Below, one piece after another: positions 24,840-36,719 of a stretch of 64,000 nt of DNA; position 1 is the stretch's first letter, and every line of letters starts with the position of its first letter. Origin of the DNA: Styela clava. Lineage: Eukaryota > Chordata > Ascidiacea > Stolidobranchia > Styelidae. The stretch is from positions 11,470,001 through 11,534,000 of the forward strand of contig NC_135261.1 of NCBI RefSeq assembly GCF_964204865.1, given 5' to 3'. The notes below the pieces were generated by a model. That model searched no databases. It was not told where the DNA came from and worked only from the letters and a program-made list of their open reading frames with translations. The position numbers were made by a program, and so were the translations under genes.

Positions 24840-27495
24840 ATGAAGATTCTATTGTTACTTCTAGGCTGTTTGGCCGTAAGTATTTGATAAATAGTGCCCT
24901 TCATGTCTTTTTATCAATTTTGCCAAAATTATAATGTTTACAGGTTGCCAATGCCGCTTTATACCAACCAAGTCATTGCGGATATGTTACTTACAATGTC
25001 GGGCAATTTTACCGAATCAATTACGGATGTTACAGTTTCCGAAGCTACTACTGTCCTGCTTGGTTCACAACGAAATATTACTCTAATGTTCTGAAGAGCT
25101 ATCCAGGAGAGAAATGCACAGAGGATGGATTCGTAGGTAATTCAGAATTGTATCTTGGTATGTTTTCCTGAATAATTTGAGAAACACACATTTTGAGGGC
25201 ATGAATTTTTGTATTATAGAGATGACGGTCGACGTTTTTGAAGCTGAAGTTAAAAAACAATTGAAAGAAGTGGCCGATAAAATATATCTTGATATGCAAC
25301 AAAAATATGAAGATTGGGATGAAACTGCAACAAATCAAAATACCGAGGCAAAGAAAAAGCACGAAGACGCTATCGAGGAATATGCAAAGCAGTATTTGAG
25401 GTTTGTATTTCTTCTTACAATTTTTTCTTACGTATTCTTTTCTTACTCAAATTACTAACATCGTGAATTTTTAGAATTACGGGATTGCAGTAAGAGTCAG
25501 AAGAAATGAAGGAGACCAACAAGAAGGCTATTGAAAATTATAATACAAAACTAGATTCATTGTTGGAAGAGGCAAAAAAAAATTATAAAGATGACATGCA
25601 GAAAAGACACGCTTGTGTGCTGGAATATCACGAAAAACTTGTCGAGAGGTGGGTTACTGTAAGTTTAAATGTCCGTTTACAAGAAAACGAAAATTCGAAC
25701 CTTTCTTATTTCAGGTCTGTTACATGCTTCACCACTCGTTTAGCTAAAATAGCAGAATACAAAAAAGCTCTCGAAAAGCGCGTGACAGAGTACGAGACAA
25801 AGTATAAATGTGCCATGGAAGCCATCGTGAAACAGAGATCTGAAGTGTTCCAAAAACTCATATACAGAGCCCATTGTAAGGTTTTTCTATTCTTTCGAAT
25901 TTTGCACATACTTTTATTCATAATGGAACTTTACATCTAGGTTCTGAGGATTGGAACGAAGCAGAGGTTAATGCAGTTTTGGAGGCTTTCAAAACTAAAG
26001 AAACTCAATCATATCAAACACGGTTGGATGAATACACTACGAAGCTAACTGCAGCTATCGCAGAACTTGTGAAAAGCTACGCATGCGCTTATCAGTGCGC
26101 TTACGGCGGAACTCTTTGTTTTGGAAGAAGTCAGTTTTACACCAATTGGTAATTATAAATAAATGGAAGGTACATAGTATATATCAATATAATTCTACTC
26201 CTGGTTTTTTCTTTATAGTCGAAGTATCGGGAAATGGTGGACGTACAGAATTACCACCCAAAGAAGTTGCTTCCGTTTCTTGACCTACAAATTCCAATAC
26301 AGGACAATCCAATACAAGCAACTGAAAAAATGTAAAACCGGTTAGTGCAATTCCTAAAAATTTTCCACAATTGTCTTTATGTTTCACTGAATTTAATATT
26401 TTTATTACACTTAAGATGAAGTTAATATCACCGAACAAAAATTCAAAGAAGACCTTGATACCAAAGCTAAGACAATAATTGAATCTATGAAGAAAACATA
26501 TGCTGAATGGTTTGCACAAGCAGAAATAACTAATCAGAAGGCATTGGAGTCTTTCAAAAAGATTGTTGATGAGAGACACAAATGTTTAATAACGTATTAT
26601 AAAGCAAATTGCTTAGTAAAGTAAGTGTCACAGTGAATAAGTATATCATAAGATGACATTTGGCACAATTGCTCTTTATATTTCCAGAAACAATTGCATC
26701 ACAGCAGATAACTTGACTTCCCTAGAAGAATATCAGAAATCATTAGACGAACAAAAGAAAGAAGCGATTGCAGAGTATGAAAAAAAGCTTGAGGAGCGCC
26801 TTTCTCGCGCTTCCAAGGCATACACTGACATGATTGATTGCCACGAGCAAAGGATCAATGAGCGAATTGCCAAATATGTTGCACAATATGCATCATGCCT
26901 ATCTACCAGAAAGACAAAGATCGAAAACTACGAAAAGTGCTTATCGGAACGGTTTGAAAGAAGACTGAAATGCATTACAGAAAGATTGGAAAAGGTTGGC
27001 AGTGTGAAATTTTGTTCAAAAAATATGTATATATATTTATATAATTCTTGCAAAAATGTTTAGATTTCCCAACTCAGAATGGAACAGTATTTGAAACTGC
27101 TTGAATTTTATATGGGCAAACCACTCGGCAACGAAGCTCAAGCATTGTACGACGCCTACCAAGCAAAAACGGAGACGGAACTCGCCGATATAGTGACCAA
27201 GATTAAAGGAGACTGGGAGAAACATCTAAGTGATCTGAAGGAGCATTACGCTTGTGGATTCAAATGCACATACTGTGTGCAACTTCGAGAACTCAGGATC
27301 CATTATAATTATCGCTGCGTGTTACCCACGTCTTCATCTTATTGCTTTGCTTACAAGCAATTCTGGTAAGTCATAGATACGTAATTGAATTGAATCAAAT
27401 TTTTTCCTGTTTAACATATTCCTATTTTTAGCACGTACAAATCCTACCGCATTGTCAAGTATGGCGGATGCTTCAGATATGTCAGATGTGTATGA
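24840..27495 (+). pseudogene. Secreted coiled-coil gene, copy 3 (nonsense codon in exon 4)
   Basis: Structure as in copy 1 at offset 22,247, with all splice sites kept. Codon 143 at 25,491-25,493 is TAA where copies 1 and 2 have GAA, leaving 142 residues. This copy also has several amino-acid changes: in exon 4 N to K, Y to H and F to Y; in exon 5 E to K and V to A; in exon 6 Q to R. The terminal stop is TGA in place of TAA. A long frame restarts at 25,506 and reads through the exon 4/5 intron. The lesion differs from that of copy 2, so the two copies were broken independently. Sequencing error or polymorphism cannot be excluded. Confidence 0.82.
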
Positions 27496-29861
27496 ACGCC
27501 GGCAACATCAACCGAACGACAAGCGACCATGAAAATATTATTCATTTTAGTTTTAGATTAGGCTGATGAATTTATGCCAATTGCATTTACCATCTGATGA
27601 TATTGACAATAAATTCTAAGCAAATGCAAATAGAAGTGTTACAATGTGGTTAGAGGCATCTGTAGTGACCGGGATTTGAAAGTACGTGTGGATTGAACAC
27701 TATTTCTATACCTTTACATGTAAAATTGTATCATGCAATAACATCAGTTACATACTTCGCAAAGCACAAAGCGCTTTATTTTTAGACATGCATGCTTCAT
27801 ACTCCTTGTAACCTCCTTTATTTGCGACCCGGTAACGCCAGGGTGCAAATAGTAGAAAAAGCTGTTGTGTGGAAAATGCATTTCCCAAATCCTTGTTCAA
27901 GCACAACCGATTTTTTCAAACTTATCATGAAAATTGTACTTCTAAAAATTGATAACGCGAGATGAAACCTTGAGCGATGCACAAGAAAACATCAAAATGG
28001 GAAATACAGGTCAACTTGTTACGTTCAGGAATGACAAATGTTGGATGAGAAATGGAATTATAATGAAAATAATGTCTCTGAACAATCATATTATTGCAAA
28101 TTCCGCAATTACGAAATATTAATACCATAACGGTAATATTTATGCTCCGGAAAAGAAAGTTTAAGAATCCTCACGTAAACTTCACAATCTGGCAATAATG
28201 ACAATATTAAATACAAAAACACCAGTAAAATTCAAATCATGCAAATCTCAGTATTTCCCGGTAACCGGGGCTTAAATTTGAAATATTCGTTTAAATTCAC
28301 ATATTTGTCCTCATTTCCAGAAAGTTTTGCAATAATTCGAGCATCTTTCAGATAAATTCAATTTTTACAGACTTGACGACATTTTTTGAAGAGTTCAAAA
28401 TTCTACAAATTTTCTTCGAAATATTCGAAAATTTTGAGATGTCATCAAAATTATACAATTGCGATATATTAGTCTTCTCTTCAACGATAAACTCAAATTT
28501 TTAGGTAAGGTTCGAAATAATTGATTATTTTATAAATGAATGCAAGTTTCACAAAATTGCCAATATTCGACCAACAGAAAATTCGGAACATCGATGGATG
28601 TTACTACAATTTTCATATTGCGATGTTGTGTCTTCTATAAACCGCGAATTCTAATTTTTACACTCGGGATTGGAAAAAATCGATATAATGCGAATATCTT
28701 TTGAATATATTTAATTTTTACAAAGTTGACAACACTCAAATCTCAAAAATTGCTGGATATCACAAATATATTTTTTACCATAATACCTTCTGACATTGGT
28801 CCTCTCTCTATTTAACGCAAAATTCAGGGTCTTGAACTTGGAACCGGAATTCTTTAAATGATGCAATTATCTGATAAACATGAGGGCCATACACAAATAT
28901 ATGGACACGAGAACCGAAACGAAACAATTCACCATCAATTCCCAGAAAACCATGCAATGTGCTTAACGAAGCTGTATTTTAAAACAGCTAATGTACGATA
29001 ACTTACCAGTATGTTTAAAATGTTCGTTCCAATTTGAAAATTTTGTCCGAAATCAGGCAATCCAATACACTGCGCTTTTTAGCCTAAATATGTAGACTCT
29101 TTGACTAGTTTGAAGACAGGCAATGATATGCCAATTCATTAATTTTGTCCTAAGTTAGGCAATGTCATGCTAATTTAAAATTTTTGTCCGGAGTTTTGCA
29201 ATACCATTTTTTTGGTTAATGAAATTTATTCCACTACCACCATTTGATATGCTCGACACTTACGCTATTAGAACTGAAATCTTCAATATGTTTTCTGTTT
29301 ATAATACAGTAATAGTTTGTAACGAAACTTTCCTTATGAAAAAGCCTGCGACTTGTTCTTCGCGACTTACCGTACCTCGATGAGCAACACATCGCTTAAA
29401 AGGCGCGCTATTCCTAATTTTGATCAGGTCATCGTACACGGAAAAAAAATTCCATGAATCCCACAAAAACTTTGGAAAGGAATAAATTTCAAAGCAATTG
29501 TTCCAGTATTTAGAAAGAAAAGTAAAAGATCAGAAGAAAATAACAAGTACAACATAATAACAAAACAATATATTATCACCCTGATAAAACATTAGGTTCA
29601 ATTTTTTCGAAATTTGGCAGGAATTTCGCTTGAATAGCGATGGTTCTGGAAACATCAATGCACTTTCTTCACCAAAAAATTGTACGACATCTTAACGTCA
29701 AAAAACGACAACATAAGGAAAATCCAGTTTCTAATCAATGTACATGTATTGTTAATATAAAAAATAAAACCAATGAGCAACGGTGAATAATCGAATCACA
29801 GTTGAAAATAAGTGAATAGAGAATTTCTGTTCACCAAATGGCGTAATTCACAGACTCCGTG
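27496..29861. other. Noncoding spacer downstream of copy 3
   Basis: Equivalent to 16,604-19,000 with several small differences, including a 44-bp deletion near 29,484 and an 8-bp insertion near 28,310. No gene is supported. Confidence 0.6.
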
Positions 29862-31197
29862 TTCTTTTCAGTTTTTTATAAAAAATGGCATTCTTGCATA
29901 TTGTACTTTCTTGTTGTACCATAATGGTTCATTATAGAGATGGATATTGGCATTAGATGTTAATTCCTTATATATGTACCAGGTACAAAGTGTATCCTTA
30001 ATTGTTATAAAATGAAGATTTTTTATGAAACGAGAGTTATACCATAAATTTCCTTTCAGTAAACAATGTATTTCTATATCACGTAAATAATAATGTTCAA
30101 TGGTTTTCCAAATAATCTCTTTTGACTCATCTATGAGGTGATACAACCATTTCAGTTTTTTTAAAATAAAGGTACTTTCAACGTCTACCATTTCAATTCC
30201 ACCTTTCATTTTTGGGCCAATCAATGTTTTACGTTTGATTCTTTCCCAATTTGAATTCCATAAAAAACGAAATATTAAAGAATTCAGTGATTTAACAAAT
30301 TTTTTGGGAATAGTAACAGGTAAAAATGTAAATTGATATGTAAATAGCGATAGAATTCATGATTTGATTACACATACTTTTCCTAGAATTGTTAAATTTC
30401 TCCTACGCCAAATTTGAATAATGTTTTGTACTTGCTGCAACATAAACGGTAAGTTAAGTTCATATAGTTGTTTCAAATCAGCCGTAATTGTAATTCTCAA
30501 TATGAATATTTTGTTCAATTATGCCACATTCAGTTCCAATATTCATTGCTTGTGATTTTCAGCATTTGTTTTGCATCCTGATATAGTTCAGCTGTTCGAA
30601 ACAAGGTTTCAATGCTTTTAAATGAATCATCAGTGAAGACTATTGTATCATCTGCAGCTAGGGCTATTTTAATTCCGTTTTCTGCAATTTTATATCCAGT
30701 GATATCTTTATTATTACGAACCATCGTTGCGAAAATTTCTATTACTACAAGGAATAAATATGATGAGATTGGATCGCCGTGATTAAGCCCGAATGCTTTT
30801 AGTGACTGGAACAGGAAACACCATTCGACACTATCAAATATCCAATCCAATAATTGTACCAGGTATTTTATTGTATGTTGTATGGTTTATTATATCGCAA
30901 AGTAATCGTATGTTTTCTCCCATTTGTCTGTTTTGAATAAAACCTCTTTGATCTTTGTGAATTATATTGTTCATTACTGTTTGGATTTGTGTCGTGAGAA
31001 CTATACTTAAAATTTTGTAATCCGTATTCAATAGCGTAATGGGTCGATAGTTTTTTAAATTATCGGCGTCTTTTCCTTTCTTCAAAATGAGGGTTATTAT
31101 TTCATCACATTGAGTTTGGCTCATGTGACCAGTGATACACGCCTGGTTATAACATTTCACCAGAGAGTCTTTCAAATCTTCCCAAAAGACTTTATGT
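29862..31197 (-). mobile_element. L1/Tx1-type LINE fragment, unit 3 (most complete)
   Basis: It keeps more reverse transcriptase than units 1 and 2. The frame 31,175-30,834 reads NYRPITLLNTDYKIL and DQRGFIQNRQMGENIR. The frame 30,850-30,530 reads FDSVEWCFLF, then GDPISSYLFLVVIEI and LAADDTIVF, which corresponds to the catalytic [FY]ADD box with its aromatic residue replaced. The part between FDSVEW and GDPIS is too short for the family, so an older internal deletion exists. Frameshifts remain. The continuity across the 89 bp missing elsewhere shows that unit 3 has the ancestral state there. Confidence 0.87.
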
Positions 31198-32035
31198 TAA
31201 TAACGACCAACTCGACTTAATAGCGCAGACATGCGGAGATAATATCATAACAACACAATTACACTTAGATATATAAAACAAGCCCATATTTGTCTGTGAT
31301 GATAAATCGTCCGGAAAAGGGGCGTTGACAATGTAGTCATTTCTTCCTAACTCAGGCTTTTTTGTCGTTGTTTAATTGACCCTTGTGTCCATAAAATTAG
31401 ACATTGTCTTCCCTAATATATATACAAATCATGGCAGAGCCCACAAACACTAAGACAGACACCTGGAAATTATACATTGTGAATAAAATAGTGTTTGCGT
31501 CCCAACGCCGCATCATCTCTTCTCCTTGTTTCGATGCAAGTTTCAATGACTTGCGCCATAAAATACATGCGTATAATGAAAAGAATTGTTCTATTCACAA
31601 AAGTCTAGTAATACTTTTTGACGTTAAGATATTATACTTGTTGAAGGAGCAACTGGAACGCGTATTTAATTGAAACATTCTACGCAAATTGTTGAAATTA
31701 ACTTTGGTTTGAAGATGAATGGGGTGATTTCCGAGTGCAATTATGCCTGAACACGAGTTTTAACAAATTTTGATGATGGCTGATCTTCGGTTTTCAATTA
31801 TCCACTTCTTACAGGATGTAATCACAAACATTGTTTTGCTTACAATTTTTGAGCATCTATTATCTAAACAAAGACATGTTTTGTTTGATTGACGTTGTTA
31901 AACAATATTTGAAGCAATTCAAAAGTCGACACACATTAGCATGTTGAACTTCTCCAGAAATAGAAATATTTATGCATGAGCAGAATCCGGAATATATTGA
32001 TGAAGTATGGAAATTTCGTTCGAATTACAAAAAAA
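31198..32035 (+). repeat. Chimeric P/Q segment ending the array
   Basis: From 31,198 to about 31,858 the sequence is of P type (ttacaatttttgagc). From about 31,860 to 32,035 it is of Q type (aaagacatgttttgtttgattg, as at 1,043). After 32,035 it jumps to a stretch resembling 28,610 (caattttcatattgcgat). Two joints in 200 bp mark the end of the tandem array. Confidence 0.8.
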
Positions 32036-33261
32036 ATACAATTTTCATATTGCGATAAATGTTTTGTGCTCTATAAACCGCCAATTCAAATATTTACATA
32101 GAACATTCAATTCAGGTTTTGCTTAGTGAAATTTTTGGAAAGTTTTTTTGCTTTACTAAGCGCTTTATATTAGGACGAAATGACGATTTGGAATCTCTAA
32201 ACTGCATACCAAGATTTTCGTTCGTCAGTCTTGACCTGTCATCTCACTCGGCCGCGCACTCCGCTCGGCTGTTGGAGATCCGAATTTCCGTTCGAAAATT
32301 GAAGCATTCTTGACTCGAATGTTTTATTCGACTACCGAGGTATCACTGTACAATCAATTTATATTGTACAACTAAATTATAGAGTTCAATATTTATCGCA
32401 GACCTAGGGATTTTTCTAACGTTGATATCTCGAAAATAATCTTGGGTGGTAGTATTATGATAAAGCGGAGTGAGTGTTGCAAGAACGCATCAATTTTTTA
32501 TAATTCCCAACATCGAAAAAATACGAATCAAAACTAAATATAATTGGGCTGTCTGAAACACTTTGTATGGTCGTGATATTTCATAGTAATTTTATATTTT
32601 GTCGACGCAACCGCAGGTTACATTAACACACAATTAAATTGATATAAAGCTAAACATTTTAAATAGACTCAGATTTGTCGTCAACAAATTTCACATTAGT
32701 GGCGAGGGCTTCGTATAAAAGTGCTGTATTTCGCAAGCCTTCAGATACAGAAGTTATATAAACGAATCCATCCTGTAACAATTAACCGATTTTTGAAATG
32801 TAGGCATTTATTCAATAATTCAAGATCTCCCATTATTTTAATCATTGAGCTGAAGTTATAAACTTTTTATTACTTTCAGATGTCCCGTGTATCGTGCGCC
32901 GAAACATTAGATTTTCGCAAAGTGAGGTAACCCCTCCTCCCTTAATCCCTATGCGTTTGCCGATAAGCCAACGTAACTAAGCTAAGACATTGGTTATTTT
33001 GATTCATTGTTGATCCAACAAAACAAGATGTATTGCAAATGGCGTTGTTAGTAATATAGGTAATACTTCGCTCCCATTTTATATGTACAGTCTCTGGAGG
33101 TTTATGACTTCAAGCCAAACATACACTGAACCTTCGCGGGCGGCACGCAATTCTCTGGCGGGCCGCAGCTTCGTCACCTCTGTTTTAAATGATGACTGAG
33201 GATGTTGCTTTAAGCTAACTTATGTTAGATGCAGAAGTACTTTCCAGTCGTTGTACGAGAT
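32036..33261. other. Noncoding, with a pogo/Tigger-type transposon end
   Basis: The stretch 32,180-32,353 ends in cgaggtatcactgta, the complement of the CAGTGATACCTCG terminus typical of pogo/Tigger-like mariner elements. The opposite end is not found, so this is a fragment. The rest, up to 33,261, shows no supported gene. At 33,130-33,175 a ggcgggccgcagc stretch resembles hAT sub-terminal sequence. Confidence 0.5.
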
Positions 33262-35360
33262 CAGTGGTCGGCAATCACCAGGTCGCGGCTCATTGCCGGT
33301 CCGCAGAAAGGTTACTATCGGTCCGCAGAAGGGTGATACAAAATGGACAAGACCAAAATAACACATCTACAATCTAACAACCACAAACCCCTACAACTAA
33401 AAACATCACACGAAAGTAGCAAAGTAGACAAACACAACGCATGTAAGCTGCATTTCTGACTTTACAAATAATCTCACGTCAGTATGTCGCAATAATGCTG
33501 CATCAATTTTACCTCTGCGTGAGAAAGTTGTATATCAGTCCAAATAAGATGTCTTAAACAAAATGATTCTCGCTAACAAAGTGACTTTTGTAAGCGTACG
33601 TGACAGCAACGAAATTTGCAAAGTTTGCGACCTTTGTTATACTAAGCTTATAGCATATGTAATTGGTAGATAAATGTGATGTTACCGTATATTGCTATTT
33701 CGTAGATTGTCTCAGAACTTGCAAGTCACCCGTTCACCCTTCAGCTTCAACGCCCACGTGAATGAAGATGCATTAAAATCGTAATCGTTTTTATTCGTAA
33801 ATTTCCACAACACACAGAATATAAATCTTAAAACATTTATCCACACTCGCTTTGAATGGTTTATATAACTATTGTCAGTCAATGCTGGGGTTATAACACA
33901 TAAACCAGACCAATCTACAAACAATCTATGTGTAGTGGTAACTAAATCACTATAAGCTCTCAAATGAGGCAATGAATGCTTAGAAACTTTTTTGAACGAT
34001 GAGATGGTCTTGTCAACGACGAAATAACGAAATAGGCTGGACGCAAGCAACATGTTACGTGTACAGTGATTTCCCCACACCCCCCCTATAGGGGGTGAAC
34101 ACCCCCTCTAAAATTTCAAACACCCCCCCTAATTTTGAGATGCGATTCCACACTGTTATTCCCATGTGCGATTCCACACTTTATTTCCTAACTCAAGTAT
34201 AATTGTATTCAAATATAACGACTATGGCATATTTATCAGTGTAGATGAGGGGTTCCAAACCGCAGTCTGCGGGCCAATTAGGGTCTATCCTGACATCATT
34301 ATCACAGTTTAAGCACGTTTAATTCGTAACAATTGAATTATACCGGTATCTTATGTATACGTATGGGTATTAGGATTACACACCGCAGTATTTTAGATAT
34401 CAGCCGTATATTAAGAACGCTTGAAAATGTCACAAAACGAAACCTAGGCACTGAAAACAGACGTTTTTTTAGATGAATGGCGGCGTATTTATTTCTTTAT
34501 TGGAAAGAATCAAACTTCAGCGAAACAACATTATGCGCCATTATGATCAGTTGACGCGCGTATTTCAAAATTTAATTCATTGCTTAATTCATACAAAAGT
34601 CAAACAAACATGTTCAAAAAATGTGACATGTGTAACAAAACAAGCCATAAGTAGCCATTCATACGATGCCATATGCTAGATGAGCAAGTAACTTCATTAG
34701 TCACTATCAGTTGCAAATTAATTGCTGAAAGCCGTGCTTGTTATTTATTTCTCGGGAATTCTATCATCTAAATATTATAATTATTAATTTCATTACATAA
34801 CAAACTGCAATGCTAGGTGTATCTAAAATCAAGCTTAGAGCCTATTTTGGAGCTTATTTCTCAAAATTTTCTTAGGCCGTGAACCCCAGCCGTGTCGTCG
34901 CGCACTTTTTCTCGCTCTCCTTTTCTGGCCCTACCATTTGATTTTGCTGTGTATTTTGGCTCGCCGTCAATCAACTTGGGGAGCCCCTCATGTACATCGT
35001 TTCTTAAATACATACCAATTTTTTAACGATACAAATAGTTTCATTGCTAATAGCAAATTATTTACCACCCCCTAAATTTCGAAACACCCCCCCTAAAATG
35101 AAAAGCTGGGGAACATACTGTACGTGTATGACTATCGACCATGTCTCCAAATTGGAAACAGTTAATGTGCAGCAAACAAATGTAGATCTCGATTAAATAG
35201 CATCACTTTTGTTTTCGAATATGCCAAATAAATTTTCGTAACTCGTAATATTTATTACATATGCTCATAATTGTATTTAAGTTCGTTTGTATAAAAGTGG
35301 TCGGCCAAAATTTTTGTCAGGTTTTACCGGACCACAACTAAAAAAGGTTGCCAACCACTG
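33262..35360. mobile_element. hAT element, outer (2.1 kb, host of a nested hAT)
   Basis: Left end CAGTGGTCGGCAATCACC and right end GGTTGCCAACCACTG are inverted. The flanks tacgagat (33,254-33,261) and tactagat (35,361-35,368) agree at 7 of 8 positions, the TSD size of hAT elements. A second element is inserted at 34,064-35,120. Removing it leaves about 1.0 kb without a transposase. Its segment at about 33,660-33,850 recurs in inverted orientation at 43,680-43,875. Confidence 0.82.
34064..35120. mobile_element. hAT element, nested (1,057 bp)
   Basis: It lies inside the outer hAT element. Ends are CAGTGATTTCCCCA and its inverted counterpart tggggaacatactg, each followed by C-rich or aacaccccccct subterminal sequence on both sides. 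The 8-bp target-site duplication tacgtgta is perfect (34,056-34,063 and 35,121-35,128). No transposase frame is seen, so it is non-autonomous. Confidence 0.88.
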
Positions 35361-35368
35361 TACTAGAT

Positions 35369-36129
35369 AATAAAACCATTTGAATATTTCAATAACCTAT
35401 GTGATTCGTTCGTCCCTCACTATCATAGTTATTGAGGAGTAAAAAATTTGCAACACATTTGTCAAAGGCAATTGGGCTCTTTGCAGAGATACAGTATGTA
35501 CAGGTATCTGAATAATTTTGGAAATTGGACATCATCCCCGCTTCGAAAAAATCAACAGATCTGCTTGCTTGTTGATATTGTACCTTACAACTTATTTCTA
35601 ATATATTATTTCCAAAGCAACAAAGCATTGCCAAACGACATCAGTATCATTAGAAGTCCTCGCCGAACAGGAACTTTTATTTTAACACCTCAAACCCAGC
35701 TATTGTTGCAATGTAACCATTTTCCTGATTGACACGACTTTCAATCGAAGCCACAAAGATAAGGCAAACTTTCAATGTCTTTTCCCCATATATTCAAGTA
35801 ATCTGCGACTTCTACAGCTCAAAACTTCAAGATAATAGAAATGTTCAATCTAACATGATTCAACCAATCAAAAAAATTTGCTTATTTTAAAATTGTATTT
35901 AAATAAAAATGCCAGAAAAATAATAAACAAAAATATGGGGACATGAAAGATTTATAGATATAATAACAACACGACCCAGCACCCACTTACGTGTAGCCAA
36001 TTCAGTTTAAGATGCATCAACAAAACAACCTCAGAAGCTGCAACTTTTCAATCATTATTTACCAATAGCCACATTTAAGCACAACACAATACACAAACTT
36101 TTAAAAATTCATATTGGAAAATAGGTACT
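35369..36129. other. Noncoding, nothing recognised
   Basis: Short overlapping frames on both strands (35,389-35,732) lack any recognisable motif or splice context. I see no repeat or RNA gene here. Confidence 0.5.
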
Positions 36130-36227
36130 CCTGAAGTATGCGCACCAAGATGTCGCATAACCTGAACCCTTACCTGGTACAGAACTTGAGTTCAGGTTGT
36201 GCGCCATCTTGGTGCGCATACTTCAGG
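36130..36227. repeat. Foldback element, 38-bp arms
   Basis: The arms 36,130-36,167 and 36,190-36,227 are reverse complements at 36 of 38 positions, separated by 22 bases, and start with cctgaagtatgcgcaccaag. The terminal words resemble those of the element at 37,354-37,561, so both probably belong to one MITE family. Confidence 0.85.
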
Positions 36228-36459
36228 CAAGTTTTAGAAAAAAATCTATTGCCTACCGCATTGATTTATTTTTACTTCCTGGTTTAATAAAAAAAATGAA
36301 CTCATGCCCAGTCACTTGAGGTTTAAAAAATAAGGTAAGAGACACAAAAAAATGACATATGAGAATGAAAATTCTAAATGCAGCTTCGTTTATCTGAGTG
36401 ATTTTTGTAAGAGCATGGTTATAAAAGAAGGATCTCATTGAGTGAAAAGTATTTTTAGT

Positions 36460-36626
36460 GGTTCCATTACATTTGAACCCACGACAATTGCACCTATGGA
36501 AATTTTTTTTGTTTCCAGATATTTGAACCCATACTAACCCTAACCCATGGGTTTTAGCACCCGCCTATAGATTGATGCCGTGGGCACATTGGTTCAAATG
36601 TACGTGAGTTCAAATGTACGGTCACC
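36460..36626. mobile_element. MITE with 9-bp TSD (Mutator-like)
   Basis: Inverted ends share TACATTTGAAC: left GGTTCCATTACATTTGAACC, and right, read on the opposite strand, GGTGACCGTACATTTGAAC. It is flanked by a perfect direct repeat atttttagt (36,451-36,459 and 36,627-36,635). A 9-bp TSD is the size used by Mutator-like transposons. The 167-bp element has no coding capacity. Confidence 0.75.
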
Positions 36627-36719
36627 ATTTTTAGTGTGTATGTAACATTTCACATACATATTACCTCATGGACCTGGTATGAAAAACTTCACTAAGACAT
36701 TTCAGCCATGTCGCACAGT

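Larger units (their letters stand above)
1..32035 (+). repeat. Direct tandem array of about 11 kb units, three copies
   Basis: The base at position 1 corresponds to 11356 and then to 22247, so the array has periods of 11,355 and 10,891 bp. Units 1 and 2 are almost identical. Unit 3 differs more and is cut off at about 32,035. The difference in period comes mainly from a 473-bp internal tandem duplication present only in unit 1, less small indels (6 bp near 16,730; 15 bp net near 10,960/21,840). Each unit holds SINE, gene, noncoding DNA, LINE fragment and P repeat; units 1 and 2 also hold a hAT MITE. The left end of the array lies outside the window. Confidence 0.97.
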
